A stretch of DNA of 64,000 nt from Chitinophaga pinensis (lineage in GTDB: Bacteria; Bacteroidota; Bacteroidia; UKL13-3), in assembly GCA_945870425.1 (NCBI GenBank), contig CAMBSD010000002.1:186001-250000 (forward strand). The letters run 5' to 3'. Under the pieces are notes generated by a model, which worked only from the letters and a program-made list of their open reading frames with translations, ran no database searches and was not told where the DNA came from. Of this stretch, positions 54,773-63,772 are shown piece after piece; positions within the stretch are counted from its first letter, which is position 1, and each line of letters begins with the position of its first letter. A program made the translations under genes and the position numbers.

Positions 54773-55777
54773 TCAGAAAATTTTGACCAAGAGTTCTTGC
54801 ATCAAAGCAGTATCACTATTATTAGAAGTTCCAATGCCTTTGCTTTTCAAATCATACTCTGCGCAGAGTCTAAGCATCCTTTCAATTCTATCAGATGTAA
54901 AGTTTCTAACCATATTTGAGGCGTCTTGGGCCTGATAATAACTCAAGCCCAAAGCATTTTCAATTGCTTTTTTCTCACTTGCTTGGGCTTTGCTTAAAAT
55001 ATATGATTTACTCAAAAGATTGGTTAGTTGGGCCAGAAATGGAATAATTGAAAAATCCTTGGCTTTGCTAAGTCGTTGGTTGATATAAAAAGACCTAGCC
55101 GTATTGCGAGCGCATATGGCACTTATCAATTCAAAACTATTGAACTCACGACTAATGCCAATATTGGCCTCCACATCTGCGTCAGTAATAACTTTGTCGG
55201 TGGTTTTATTAATTAATAACTTTTCGAGCTCATTGCTAATTTTGCTTAAATCACTTCCTAGTGAATCTGCAATTAAAGCAGCTGACTTTTCATTTATTGA
55301 AAAGCCTTTGTCTGCCAGATACTTAATAATCCATTTTGGAAGCTGATTATCGTATAATTTTTTACTTTCAAAAACCACATATTTTGAGGCCAATTTATAT
55401 AGTCTGGTTCTTTTATCTATCTTTTTCCCTTTTAGGTTAATAACCAATATGGTTGAAGGGACTGGCTTTTCGAAATATTGCTCAAATTCATCAAGGTTCT
55501 TATATGATTGTGCCTCCTTTAAAATAATAACTTGATAATTAGCCATCATCGGAAACCGCTTAGCACTCTCAACAATCTGCCTGATTTCAGTGTCTTTGGC
55601 ATACACCACCATCTGATTAAAGCCTTTCTCAGCATCTGTCAATGCATTTTTCTCAATAAAATCGCTAATCTCATCTATAAAATAAAATTCATCCCCACTT
55701 AGCACATAGATGGGTGCAAACCTTTTGCCCTTTAGGTCTTGTAGTATTTTATTATAATCTAAGTTGCTTTCAGACAC
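54773..55777 (-). CDS. holA: DNA polymerase III subunit delta
   Basis: A 334-residue clamp-loader subunit: APIYVLSGDEFYFIDEISDFI, MMANYQVIILKEAQSYKNLDEF, VIKYL-type WIIKYLADKGFSINEKSA and DLSKISNELEKLLI are typical of HolA. It acts in loading the sliding clamp. The start is GTG at 55775-55777 (in-frame stop upstream). It is divergent from an HsdR-N-like gene. Confidence 0.92.
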   Translation of the reverse strand: MSESNLDYNKILQDLKGKRFAPIYVLSGDEFYFIDEISDFIEKNALTDAEKGFNQMVVYAKDTEIRQIVESAKRFPMMANYQVIILKEAQSYKNLDEFEQYFEKPVPSTILVINLKGKKIDKRTRLYKLASKYVVFESKKLYDNQLPKWIIKYLADKGFSINEKSAALIADSLGSDLSKISNELEKLLINKTTDKVITDADVEANIGISREFNSFELISAICARNTARSFYINQRLSKAKDFSIIPFLAQLTNLLSKSYILSKAQASEKKAIENALGLSYYQAQDASNMVRNFTSDRIERMLRLCAEYDLKSKGIGTSNNSDTALMQELLVKIF

Positions 55778-55882
55778 ATGTGCAAATAATCAAAGCTTTT
55801 GCACTATATCAAACTAATTAATCAACCAAGTGTGTGAAAAACTAAGCATTTGATTCATAAATATTGATTTTATTCGTGCTTT

Positions 55883-56338
55883 ATGCAATTAAACTTTCCT
55901 GAATACGATTTTAAAATATCTGACTTTGATGGCAAAAGCTATATTTTTGATATTATTAGAAAAAAGAATGTAGTATTATCACCTGAAGAGTGGGTTAGGC
56001 AGCATATTGTTAAATTTTTAATTGAAAATAATTACCCTCCATCCCTAATCAGTGTTGAAAGACAGATAAAATTCAATCAACTAAAAAAACGCTTCGATAT
56101 CTTAGTATATGACAATCAGGCTAAGCCTTTAATGCTCATTGAATGTAAAGCACCAGCTGTTAAATTAAGCCAAGAAACACTTAATCAAATTGCCTTGTAC
56201 AATAACCAATTTAAGGTTGATTATTTATTCATCAGCAATGGCTTAACCCACCTGATTTGCAGATTTGATAAAGAACTGAATAAATACTTTCCTTTAAAAA
56301 ATTTTCCGAATTGGAATTCGCTTAAACTTAATACATAA
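55883..56338 (+). CDS. HsdR N-terminal-like PD-(D/E)xK domain protein
   Basis: A 151-residue protein consisting only of the domain found at the N-terminus of type I restriction HsdR subunits: PEEWVRQHIVKFLIENNYP, KRFDILVYDNQAKPLMLIECKAP, giving the D-(x)n-ExK nuclease core. No helicase or specificity genes are nearby, and a stand-alone version next to holA is, to my knowledge, common in Bacteroidota. It overlaps the convergent CNT gene by 11 bases. Function unknown. Confidence 0.85.
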   Translation: MQLNFPEYDFKISDFDGKSYIFDIIRKKNVVLSPEEWVRQHIVKFLIENNYPPSLISVERQIKFNQLKKRFDILVYDNQAKPLMLIECKAPAVKLSQETLNQIALYNNQFKVDYLFISNGLTHLICRFDKELNKYFPLKNFPNWNSLKLNT

Positions 56339-57608
56339 TACCAGCTAAAGTAGCTGAAAGATAAGAAGCCAAAGTACCACATAACAATGCTCTAAAACCA
56401 AGTCGAGCTAGGTCTGAACGCCTTTCTGGAGCCAACTCCCCTATTCCACCCACTTGTATAGCGATTGAGCTAAAATTAGCAAAACCACATAGCGCGAAAC
56501 TGGCAATGATTATAGATTTAGGTTGCATGATATGTTGAGCAATCATAGGGGTTAATTGTGAGTATGCTACAAATTCATTAATGACTATTTTACTACCCAT
56601 TAATCCACCCACAATAAAAGTATCTTGACTTGGAACTCCCATTGCATAGGCAAATACTGAAAAAACGGAACCGAAAATAGTATTCAAACTTAAATGGTTG
56701 ATATCAATACCAATTGAACTAAGATTTAGTCCGTTAGTTGCTAATAAAATCCCAATTTTCGCTAGAATCATATTTACCAATGCAATTAATGCAATGAAAC
56801 CAATTAACATGGCTATTACATTCAGGGACACTTTCAATCCATCACTCGCACCATGACTAATGGCATCTAGCAAATTGGCATGTGATTTTTTCACCTCTAA
56901 TTTGACTGCACCTTTGGTGGCCGATTCTTCAGTTTCAGGGTAAACAATTTTGGAAATAACCAAAGCAGCAGGAGCAGCCATAATACTTGCAGCCAAAAGA
57001 TATGGAGCTGGCACACCCATAGAAATATATACGGCCATTACCCCTCCTGCGATACAAGCCATGCTGCCACTCATACTAGCCAATAATTCACTCATGGTCA
57101 TTGTACTTAAATAAGGTTTAATCATAATTTGAGCTTCAACCTGACCAACAAAAGCACTTGCTACATTAGAAAGGGCTTCACTGCCGCTCACTCTCATCAA
57201 GGTGTGCACTATTCTGGCAAAAAAAGAAACTATGATTTGCATCAAACCAATGTGGTAGGCAATGTTTACTAGTACCGCCACAAAAATGATGGTTGGCATT
57301 ATCTTGAACATAAATAAGAAACTGTATTGGTCACCAAAAATCGGTTTCAACAATTCTGGTTTAATCAAACCTCCGAATACAAATTCTCCGCCTTTGTCGG
57401 CTAATTGAAGTAGTTGCTCAATTTTATGTCCTACCCATGCAAATAAATTTTGACCAGGTGAAGTTTTCAAAATAAATAGTGCTAGTAATAATTGTAATCC
57501 CAAACCACTAAACACTAATCTATAGTTGATTGCCTTTCGATTATTCGAAAACAAAAAGGCAATTGCTAATATTAGTATTATACCAAATACTCCGGTAAAT
57601 CTTTCCAT
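56328..57608 (-). CDS. CNT-family (NupC-like) nucleoside transporter
   Basis: A 426-residue inner-membrane protein: Nucleos_tra2 N-terminus (LLLALFILKTSPGQNLFAWVG), core LSNVASAFVGQVEAQIMIKPY with the QVEAQ-type substrate segment, and C-terminal GFANFSSIAIQVGGIGELAPERR. Imports nucleosides with sodium or protons. Six bases downstream of the bifunctional-nuclease gene. Confidence 0.93.
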   Translation of the reverse strand: MERFTGVFGIILILAIAFLFSNNRKAINYRLVFSGLGLQLLLALFILKTSPGQNLFAWVGHKIEQLLQLADKGGEFVFGGLIKPELLKPIFGDQYSFLFMFKIMPTIIFVAVLVNIAYHIGLMQIIVSFFARIVHTLMRVSGSEALSNVASAFVGQVEAQIMIKPYLSTMTMSELLASMSGSMACIAGGVMAVYISMGVPAPYLLAASIMAAPAALVISKIVYPETEESATKGAVKLEVKKSHANLLDAISHGASDGLKVSLNVIAMLIGFIALIALVNMILAKIGILLATNGLNLSSIGIDINHLSLNTIFGSVFSVFAYAMGVPSQDTFIVGGLMGSKIVINEFVAYSQLTPMIAQHIMQPKSIIIASFALCGFANFSSIAIQVGGIGELAPERRSDLARLGFRALLCGTLASYLSATLAGIMY

Positions 57609-57614
57609 AGTTTA

Positions 57615-58211
57615 CTATTTTTTCTTGTTGTTAATTTCATCACGAATCCTAGCGGCCAATGCATAATCCTCCACCTTTAGGGATTCATCTAATTGTTTGT
57701 TTAATTCCTCTATACTCATAGAAGACATGTTCTTTTTCATTTCAACCATTGGGTTGTCATCATCCTCTTCATCATCAATCATATCCGGCATATTAGGACT
57801 TTCATCATTCACCTCGATACCTGCTTGTTCCATTATATCTTCGTAGGTATATATTGGGCATTTAAAACGAACAGCTAAAGCAATAGAATCGCTTGTTCGC
57901 GCATCAATTTCGCGCATTTCTCCATGTTGTTCACATATTAATTTGGCGTGAAAAACACCTTCATGTAAGTTATAAATGATAATTTCGACTATTTGAATTT
58001 CAAATTGCTTGCAAAAATTTAGAAATAAATCGTGGGTCATGGGCCTAAATGGCACAATTTTTTCAATCTCAATGGCAATTGCTTGTGCCTCAAAACTACC
58101 AATAACAATAGGTAAACGCCTAGTTCCATTGCTTTCGCCAAGTATTAATGTATAAGAACCACTGCTGGTTCCAGTGCTTAATCCTAATACGTTAAGCTTT
58201 ATTCTACTCAT
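57615..58211 (-). CDS. Bifunctional nuclease (BFN/DUF151) family protein with UVR motif
   Basis: A 198-residue protein: RIKLNVLGLSTGTSSGSYTL, RRLPIVIGSFEAQAIAIEIE, TSDSIALAVRFKCPIYT are hallmarks of the BFN domain; a UvrB/C motif (SIEELNKQLDESLKVEDYAL) closes the protein. An acidic linker lies between. The ATG at 58209-58211 matches the usual family start better than the longer frame to 58238. Confidence 0.9.
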   Translation of the reverse strand: MSRIKLNVLGLSTGTSSGSYTLILGESNGTRRLPIVIGSFEAQAIAIEIEKIVPFRPMTHDLFLNFCKQFEIQIVEIIIYNLHEGVFHAKLICEQHGEMREIDARTSDSIALAVRFKCPIYTYEDIMEQAGIEVNDESPNMPDMIDDEEDDDNPMVEMKKNMSSMSIEELNKQLDESLKVEDYALAARIRDEINNKKK

Positions 58212-58331
58212 TACTAATATTCCTTCTTCTATGAGCAAACGAATTAACTAAAAAATATTTTGTATAAGCAAACATTTTTAATAACACCCATGCGCAGATG
58301 AAACAATTATGGCATTTTTTGATTTTTTTGG

Positions 58332-58339
58332 TATTTTTG
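58332..58339 (+). promoter_or_regulatory. Candidate -7 element of the bactofilin gene
   Basis: TATTTTTG matches TAnnTTTG 30 bases before the bactofilin ATG. No clear -33 TTG. Confidence 0.35.
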
Positions 58340-58355
58340 TTATGAATTAACAATT

Positions 58356-58365
58356 AAGGAGAGAG
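58356..58365 (+). promoter_or_regulatory. Strong Shine-Dalgarno before bactofilin
   Basis: AAGGAGAGAG ends 3 bases before the ATG, with the AAGGAG core 7 bases away. Such a strong site is uncommon among the other genes of this window and fixes the start at 58369. Confidence 0.7.
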
Positions 58366-58368
58366 ATT

Positions 58369-58800
58369 ATGACGGTGTTTAAATCATCAAAAAGTGCCAC
58401 TTTCAACCCTCAGGAAATAAATATTATTAACTCAGGGACAAGCATACACGGTGATGTGCAATCAGAAGGAGATTTGCGCGTTGACGGGACAGTGAAGGGT
58501 AATATTCAAGTTAAAACCAAATTGGTTTTAGGTCCATCTAGCAAGGTGGAGGGAAATATAAAGGCACAAAATTGCGATATATCAGGCAATGTAACTGGGA
58601 ATGTTAATATTGTAGAACTATTGACAGTAAAAGCCACTGCTAGCATCACAGGTGATATTAATTCGACCAAATTGATTATTGAATCGGGTGCTGAGTTTAA
58701 TGGCAAAAGCACCATGGGAATTAGTAAAGCTAGCTCTAATGGACACCAAAAACCTGTAAACCCCATTGATGTAAAACCAGCAGTAAAAGTTGAAAACTAA
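58369..58800 (+). CDS. Bactofilin (polymer-forming cytoskeletal protein)
   Basis: A 143-residue protein with the bactofilin beta-helix: INSGTSIHGDVQSEGDLRVD, GTVKGNIQVKTKLVLGPSSK, GNIKAQNCDISGNVTGNV and ASITGDINSTKLIIESGAEF. It self-assembles into filaments at the membrane, often guiding wall or envelope synthesis. The AtpZ-like gene overlaps its end by 11 bases. Confidence 0.93.
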   Translation: MTVFKSSKSATFNPQEINIINSGTSIHGDVQSEGDLRVDGTVKGNIQVKTKLVLGPSSKVEGNIKAQNCDISGNVTGNVNIVELLTVKATASITGDINSTKLIIESGAEFNGKSTMGISKASSNGHQKPVNPIDVKPAVKVEN

Positions 58801-59017
58801 TACTGAGCCCAAAGATACGTCAGAGAAATTTAGAGCCATTGTAAAGTATAGCAATATTGCCTTTCAAATGATTGGCATTATTGTGATTGGGACCTTTTTA
58901 GGATTTTGGATTGACAAGTATTTTCAATTGAAATTCCCCATTTTCACTATTGTACTTATTCTACTATCACTTTTTGGAGCTATCTATTCTGTGGTAAGAG
59001 AATTTCTGAAGAAATAA
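58790..59017 (+). CDS. AtpZ/AtpI-like membrane protein
   Basis: A 75-residue protein with two membrane segments (about residues 24-44 and 50-70) and the motif GTFLGFWIDKYFQLKFPIFT of AtpZ/AtpI-like proteins, which often precede F-type ATP synthase genes; no such genes follow here. The start must be TTG at 58790: a stop lies two codons upstream and the first ATG is in the first helix. It overlaps bactofilin's end and meets the MazG-like gene stop to stop. Confidence 0.82.
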   Translation: MKTNTEPKDTSEKFRAIVKYSNIAFQMIGIIVIGTFLGFWIDKYFQLKFPIFTIVLILLSLFGAIYSVVREFLKK

Positions 59018-59344
59018 TCACTTCAATTTATCGTTGTTTTTGTGCCTTAGTTCATCTCTCTTGGTTTTCTTAGCCACGTTTTTTTCAAAAGCTTCAGTCA
59101 AATTAACCCCGGTTTGATTAGCAAGGCAGATCAATACCCACATTATATCGGCCATCTCATCGGCCATATCAATATTTTTATCGCTTTCTTTAAAACTCTG
59201 TTCACCATATTTCCTAGCCATTATTCTGGCCAGCTCACCCACTTCTTCCATCAATATGGCGGTATTTGTTAGTTCATTAAAATACCTAACTCCAACTGTT
59301 TTTATCCAATGATCCACCTGCGCTTGTGCTTCTTCTATTGTCAT
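59018..59344 (-). CDS. MazG-like nucleotide pyrophosphohydrolase
   Basis: A 108-residue all-alpha NTP pyrophosphatase: TAILMEEVGELARIMARKYG gives the ExxE metal motif and DMADEMADIMWVLICLA the ExxD motif. It hydrolyses noncanonical nucleotides. Two bases downstream of dtd. Confidence 0.9.
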   Translation of the reverse strand: MTIEEAQAQVDHWIKTVGVRYFNELTNTAILMEEVGELARIMARKYGEQSFKESDKNIDMADEMADIMWVLICLANQTGVNLTEAFEKNVAKKTKRDELRHKNNDKLK

Positions 59345-59346
59345 AA

Positions 59347-59799
59347 TTATTCTTTGTTTTTGGTATCAATTATAATTGTTACAGGGCCATCATTAACCAG
59401 ACTTACTTTCATGTCGGCACCAAATTCTCCCGTTTGAATAAATTTACCTAATTCCTTCTCAAATTGGGTGATGCATTTGTGATACATAGGTATGGCATAA
59501 TCCGGTTTAGAGGCTTTAATGTATGAAGGTCTATTGCCCTTTTTGGTGGATGCATGCAATGTGAATTGACTTACCAATAATAAATCGGCATTCATATCTT
59601 TAATAGATAAATTCATCACACCTGATTCGTCATTGCAAATCCTAAGGTTTACAATCTTAGCACAAAGCCATGCAATATCTTCATCTGTATCCGCATCTTC
59701 AATACCCAACAAAACCAATAAACCTTGGCCTATTGAGCCTATTACATTGCCATCTACTTTTACTTTGGCCTCAGAAACTCTTTGGATAACTGCCTTCAT
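59347..59799 (-). CDS. dtd: D-aminoacyl-tRNA deacylase
   Basis: A 150-residue protein with both active-site motifs of the DTD family: LLVSQFTLHAS (SQFTL) and VNDGPVTIIID (GPVTI-like at the C-terminal part). It frees tRNA from D-amino acids. Three bases downstream of rsgA. Confidence 0.96.
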   Translation of the reverse strand: MKAVIQRVSEAKVKVDGNVIGSIGQGLLVLLGIEDADTDEDIAWLCAKIVNLRICNDESGVMNLSIKDMNADLLLVSQFTLHASTKKGNRPSYIKASKPDYAIPMYHKCITQFEKELGKFIQTGEFGADMKVSLVNDGPVTIIIDTKNKE

Positions 59800-59802
59800 A
59801 AA

Positions 59803-60726
59803 CTATTCGTAAATGTCATCATTGCTCATGATGCTTAAATAACTGTGGTACCTTTCAGGGCTTATGATATTTTCTTCTACAGCTTTAATAATTGAACAGC
59901 CAGGTTCATTCATGTGCTTGCAGTTGTTGAATTTGCATTTTCCAATAAAGGATTTCATTTCTTTGAAATAATGAGAAATCTCTCTGTCATCAAAATCAAC
60001 CAAACCAAATTCTCTTATTCCTGGTGTATCTATGATATATCCGCCAAAAGACAATGGATGCATTTCGGCAAATGTAGTGGTATGCTGTCCCTTGAAAGAA
60101 TAACTTGAAATATCGCCCGTTTTAATATTCAAAGCAGGTTCGATAGCATTTAACAATGAAGATTTCCCAACACCCGAATGACCGCTTACCAAAGTGATTT
60201 TGCCTTGAAGTAAATCTTTCACTTCATCCAATCCAATATTATTTTTTACAGATGTTTTGATACAGGGATATCCAATATTATTTTGATACAATTGAATGGT
60301 GTCATTCAGTAAATCCTCCATCTCATTTGTAAACAAATCAAGTTTATTGAAAACTATGGTAGCGGGGATATGATAGGCTTCAGCAGTCATTAAAAACCTA
60401 TCAATAAAACCAAGAGAGGTCTTAGGAAAAGCCAAGGTTACCATCAATAAAGCCTGATCAATATTAGCGGCTATGATGTGGGTTTGTTTTGATAAATTAT
60501 TTGCCTTTCGAATGATATAATTTTTGCGGTCATGAATTTTATTAATAACTCCATTTTCATTGCTTGGCTCTATTTCAAATTCTACCACATCGCCAACAGT
60601 AACGGGGTTGGTATGTTTAATTCCTTGTAACCTAAACTTTCCTTTGATGCGACAAGAAACAATTTCTCCGTCATCCTTACGAACCATGTACCAACTACCG
60701 GTAGATTTTATTACGATCCCCTGCAT
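59803..60726 (-). CDS. rsgA: Ribosome small-subunit-dependent GTPase A
   Basis: A 307-residue circularly permuted GTPase: N-terminal OB fold (TGSWYMVRKDDGEIVSCRIK), then G4 FNKLDLF before G1 SGHSGVGKSSLLN and G3 DTPGIREFG, and a zinc site CKFNNCKHMNEPGC. It helps mature the 30S subunit. Its ATG overlaps the crcB stop (TAATG). Confidence 0.97.
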   Translation of the reverse strand: MQGIVIKSTGSWYMVRKDDGEIVSCRIKGKFRLQGIKHTNPVTVGDVVEFEIEPSNENGVINKIHDRKNYIIRKANNLSKQTHIIAANIDQALLMVTLAFPKTSLGFIDRFLMTAEAYHIPATIVFNKLDLFTNEMEDLLNDTIQLYQNNIGYPCIKTSVKNNIGLDEVKDLLQGKITLVSGHSGVGKSSLLNAIEPALNIKTGDISSYSFKGQHTTTFAEMHPLSFGGYIIDTPGIREFGLVDFDDREISHYFKEMKSFIGKCKFNNCKHMNEPGCSIIKAVEENIISPERYHSYLSIMSNDDIYE

Positions 60727-61091
60727 TAAGATTTAATTGAATACCCCATATAGGCAGCAAAAATGCCTAATACATTTGAAACTACCACATATAACAAGGC
60801 TTGTAATACAAACTTTTCTCTAAACATGTTTAATACTTCTATACTAATGGATGAAAAAGTAGTAAAGCCTCCTAACACACCCACAATGGCAAAGAGTCTT
60901 AGGTTATCGGGGTCTGCATTTTTTGTTAGTTGAAATGATAGCAAGCCAATGCAAAAACACCCAATCATATTTACCAAAAAGGTGTTAATAGGAAATGAAA
61001 TTCCAGTAAAGTCTTTGCAAAGCAAACCCACTACATACCTGGCCATAGAACCAATGGCACCGCCCAAGCCAACTAACAAAACTGATTTCAT
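60726..61091 (-). CDS. crcB: Fluoride channel CrcB/Fluc
   Basis: A 121-residue four-helix membrane protein: LVGLGGAIGSMARYVVGLL, INTFLVNMIGCFCIGLLSFQ and GVLGGFTTFSSISIEVL, the last with the TTFS motif of fluoride channels. The ATG at 61089-61091 is chosen; the longer frame to 61289 overlaps another gene and is not hydrophobic in the family's way. Coupled to rsgA. Confidence 0.95.
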   Translation of the reverse strand: MKSVLLVGLGGAIGSMARYVVGLLCKDFTGISFPINTFLVNMIGCFCIGLLSFQLTKNADPDNLRLFAIVGVLGGFTTFSSISIEVLNMFREKFVLQALLYVVVSNVLGIFAAYMGYSIKS

Positions 61092-61176
61092 AAAATATTT
61101 GAGGGCAAGATAAGCTTGTAGGGTATTTGAAACAAGAAATAGAAAAAGAATGATTTGAAATTGAAGGTTAAAGAAA

Positions 61177-61452
61177 TTACATTTGAGAATTGTGCGCCAA
61201 CAAACCATCCTTGGTTGCCAAGTATGAATAGGCATGCATATTATCGCTATCATACATGAAACTTCGCACATAGTCCTGCTTGGCATCATCCCAAAGCATG
61301 GCTACTACATATTTCTTTGAGATTAAACTTTTGAGGCAATCTGCAACCACATTTGGGGAATAGTTTACTTCTTCTAGAATCTTGTCAAAAGGCTCTACAA
61401 AGTATATGCTATTTAAAATATCATAGTCAATTTCGGTCAATTCGTATATCAT
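61177..61452 (-). CDS. Small conserved-looking protein, winged-helix-like
   Basis: A 91-residue soluble protein of unknown function. The helix-turn-helix-like pattern TEIDYDILNSIYFVEPFDKI and LEEVNYSPNVVADCLKSLISK, followed by strands KKYVVAMLW and YSYLATKDGLLAH, resembles a winged helix of the MarR/ArsR type, with the C-terminal TKDGLLAH like a wing end. DNA binding is possible but inferred. Confidence 0.65.
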   Translation of the reverse strand: MIYELTEIDYDILNSIYFVEPFDKILEEVNYSPNVVADCLKSLISKKYVVAMLWDDAKQDYVRSFMYDSDNMHAYSYLATKDGLLAHNSQM

Positions 61453-61474
61453 AAATGGCTACGAAAATAGAATA

Positions 61475-61930
61475 TTAACCTAAAATTTGGGCACTGTGAT
61501 TTTTAGCCTCTACTTTTTCAATGATATCTTCAATCTTGCCCTTTTCGTCAATGATAAAGGTAGTACGAATGGTGCCCATATACTTTTTCCCATACATGGT
61601 TTTTTCACCCCAAACACCATACAGGTTTTGAATAACATGATCCGTGTCGGCTAAAAGTGAAAAGGGCAGTTCGTACTTTTTTATAAAATTTTGGTGTTTC
61701 TTCACGCTATCCTCACTCACACCCAAGATGCTATAGCCCTTTGCTAAAAATGAATGGTAATTATCTCTGAGGTTACACGCTTCTTCGGTACATGTTGGTG
61801 TATTATCGTGAGGATAGAAATACAAAACTAGTTTATTGCCTTTAAAATCAGCTAGTTTAATGGTTTCTTCCTTTTCATTAATACCTATGAATATAGGTGC
61901 CTTATCTCCAATTTTCAGTGTTGTTGCCAT
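61475..61930 (-). CDS. bcp: Thioredoxin-dependent peroxiredoxin (BCP/PrxQ)
   Basis: A 151-residue peroxiredoxin with peroxidatic Cys47 and resolving Cys52 in TPTCTEEACNLRDNY, and GVWGEKTMYGKKYMGTIRTT typical of BCP. Reduces hydroperoxides in the cytoplasm. Confidence 0.96.
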   Translation of the reverse strand: MATTLKIGDKAPIFIGINEKEETIKLADFKGNKLVLYFYPHDNTPTCTEEACNLRDNYHSFLAKGYSILGVSEDSVKKHQNFIKKYELPFSLLADTDHVIQNLYGVWGEKTMYGKKYMGTIRTTFIIDEKGKIEDIIEKVEAKNHSAQILG

Positions 61931-61946
61931 GTTTATTTTTTTATTA

Positions 61947-63692
61947 TTATAAATTAATGCTGACTTTGTATTCAGTCATATTTCCTTTTTTATCATAAAC
62001 AAGCAAAAGCAATTCTGGTTTTACAACGGGCAAATTTTGATTCAAGCGCTTCATGTTTTCTAATAAAAAATCAAAATATACTTCATCAAATTTATAACTT
62101 AACAAGTTGCTCTTGGCATCATAATCCAATAAAATCCATTGATTATTCAAATAGGCTTCGTATTTAGCAATTCCGCTAAAATTATCCTTCACTTCAAAAT
62201 GCCAATACATGGTATCAACACTTGGATTTTCTTTATCAATAAAAACCCTTTCAATTCTTGGTTCAATGTTATCAATGCTTACAAAATAAGAACCAAAAAC
62301 ACTGGCTTTGCCTTTCACAAAACCATTTTCATAAGCACCACCTGCTGAGCGAAATTTCTTCTCGTTTTTATCAAAATAGGCCAAGAGTAGTTTTTCCTGG
62401 TATTCCTTTTTTACCTTATCTACTTTAATAGCTATATCAGCAGACTTGTGCATTGGCACTGAGCTATGATGTATTTGGTAAGTTTTGCTATAGGCTCTTT
62501 TTATTTTAGGTAAAACCTTATACTCATAAAAAATAGTATCATAAATCGACTTTGCATCCAAATGAAAAGTAAAATCCTTTTGCCTGATATCGTTGGCTTT
62601 TAAGGGATAAAAGGCCTTTCCGCTTTTTGAAAAATTGGTTTCTTGTACAGATTTTTTTGAAAGCACATAGAAAAGTAAAATCGCATTGTTGCCTGAGGCA
62701 TCCAATACACGAATTTTTATTTCATGAACTTTATCGTCAATCAAGGTTATTCGGCCTTTGTTTTTATCAAAAGTATAAAGTGGTATTTCGTTACCATCAT
62801 CCACAAAACATTTTTGAATCCTTACTTGATTTCGCTTGTAATAATCATAATCTATATGAGCATTGATGTATTTACTTTGGTCAAATGCAAACTGATTTAA
62901 AGTAAATGAAAAGGTATTTTTATTATCCAAGTAGGTCTCGTAACGGTAGATATTTTTAAGATCTGAGGCATTGTGAATATAGTCATAGGTTTCAATACCC
63001 ATTGCCAGATAATTGTTCTCTAATTGCAGGGTGTCCTTCAAAATCCACATAGAATCCAACTTAATTAGTTTCTTACTTGTCAAGTCAATCTCCTTATACA
63101 TCATAGCCGCCTCTGTGGTAAATTTATACAAACACAATTTTTGTATCGTTGGACATAAAGTATCAAAAGGAATGATGCCAAATAAGGCTGGGTTTATAAT
63201 TTCTTCTGATTTGGTATTTCTAATTTCGAAATGCAAATGAGGCCCCGTGCTACCACCGCTATTACCGCTAAACCCAATAGTATCGCCTTTTTTGACGAAT
63301 AACAAAGGTTTTTCAAACACCTTATCAAACTCAAAACTTTGGTTTTTGTATTGATAAGCATGTATCCATTCAGCAATTTTGCCATGATATTTTTGCAAAT
63401 GTCCATACACAGTGGTGTGGCCGTTTGGGTGGTCAATATAGATGGCTTTTCCGTAGCCAATGCTCTGAATTTTAATCCTAGAAATGTAGCCATCCGCACA
63501 GACATACACAGGTAAACCTTGACGTTCATTGGTTTTTAAGTCGATGCCACTGTGAAAATGATTATCCCGCAGACCTCCAAAAGGAGAGACAAAATGAGGA
63601 AGCGAGTCTAATGGGTATCTGAAATAATTCTGTGCTTGAGCTATAAAACAACTCAGCAATAAGGCCATAGTTAATGCCATTAATCGGTTCAT
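61947..63692 (-). CDS. M23-family (LytM) metallopeptidase
   Basis: A 581-residue exported protein: signal peptide MNRLMALTMALLLSCFIAQA, then a LytM domain with the zinc ligands in GLRDNHFHSGIDL and GPHLHFEIRN, followed by about 400 residues of unknown beta-rich sequence. It probably cuts peptidoglycan peptides in the periplasm. ATG at 63690-63692 gives the signal peptide directly; the longer frame to 63761 does not. Confidence 0.9.
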   Translation of the reverse strand: MNRLMALTMALLLSCFIAQAQNYFRYPLDSLPHFVSPFGGLRDNHFHSGIDLKTNERQGLPVYVCADGYISRIKIQSIGYGKAIYIDHPNGHTTVYGHLQKYHGKIAEWIHAYQYKNQSFEFDKVFEKPLLFVKKGDTIGFSGNSGGSTGPHLHFEIRNTKSEEIINPALFGIIPFDTLCPTIQKLCLYKFTTEAAMMYKEIDLTSKKLIKLDSMWILKDTLQLENNYLAMGIETYDYIHNASDLKNIYRYETYLDNKNTFSFTLNQFAFDQSKYINAHIDYDYYKRNQVRIQKCFVDDGNEIPLYTFDKNKGRITLIDDKVHEIKIRVLDASGNNAILLFYVLSKKSVQETNFSKSGKAFYPLKANDIRQKDFTFHLDAKSIYDTIFYEYKVLPKIKRAYSKTYQIHHSSVPMHKSADIAIKVDKVKKEYQEKLLLAYFDKNEKKFRSAGGAYENGFVKGKASVFGSYFVSIDNIEPRIERVFIDKENPSVDTMYWHFEVKDNFSGIAKYEAYLNNQWILLDYDAKSNLLSYKFDEVYFDFLLENMKRLNQNLPVVKPELLLLVYDKKGNMTEYKVSINL

Positions 63693-63772
63693 TTGATAAC
63701 TACCTTTATTCAAAATCATTTTACTCATATCATACATGCTCACATACACACAATCGATCATTAAAACATTAC

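Noticed and set aside
55883-56338. Remnant of a type I restriction system
   Set aside because: The frame is intact with a proper start and stop and has no neighbouring hsdM or hsdS remains.
61092-61289. N-terminal extension of CrcB
   Set aside because: Extra 66 residues are not family-like and overlap another gene; ATG at 61091 gives a typical 121-residue channel.
63693-63761. N-terminal extension of the M23 peptidase
   Set aside because: It would hide the signal peptide, which starts at the ATG at 63692.
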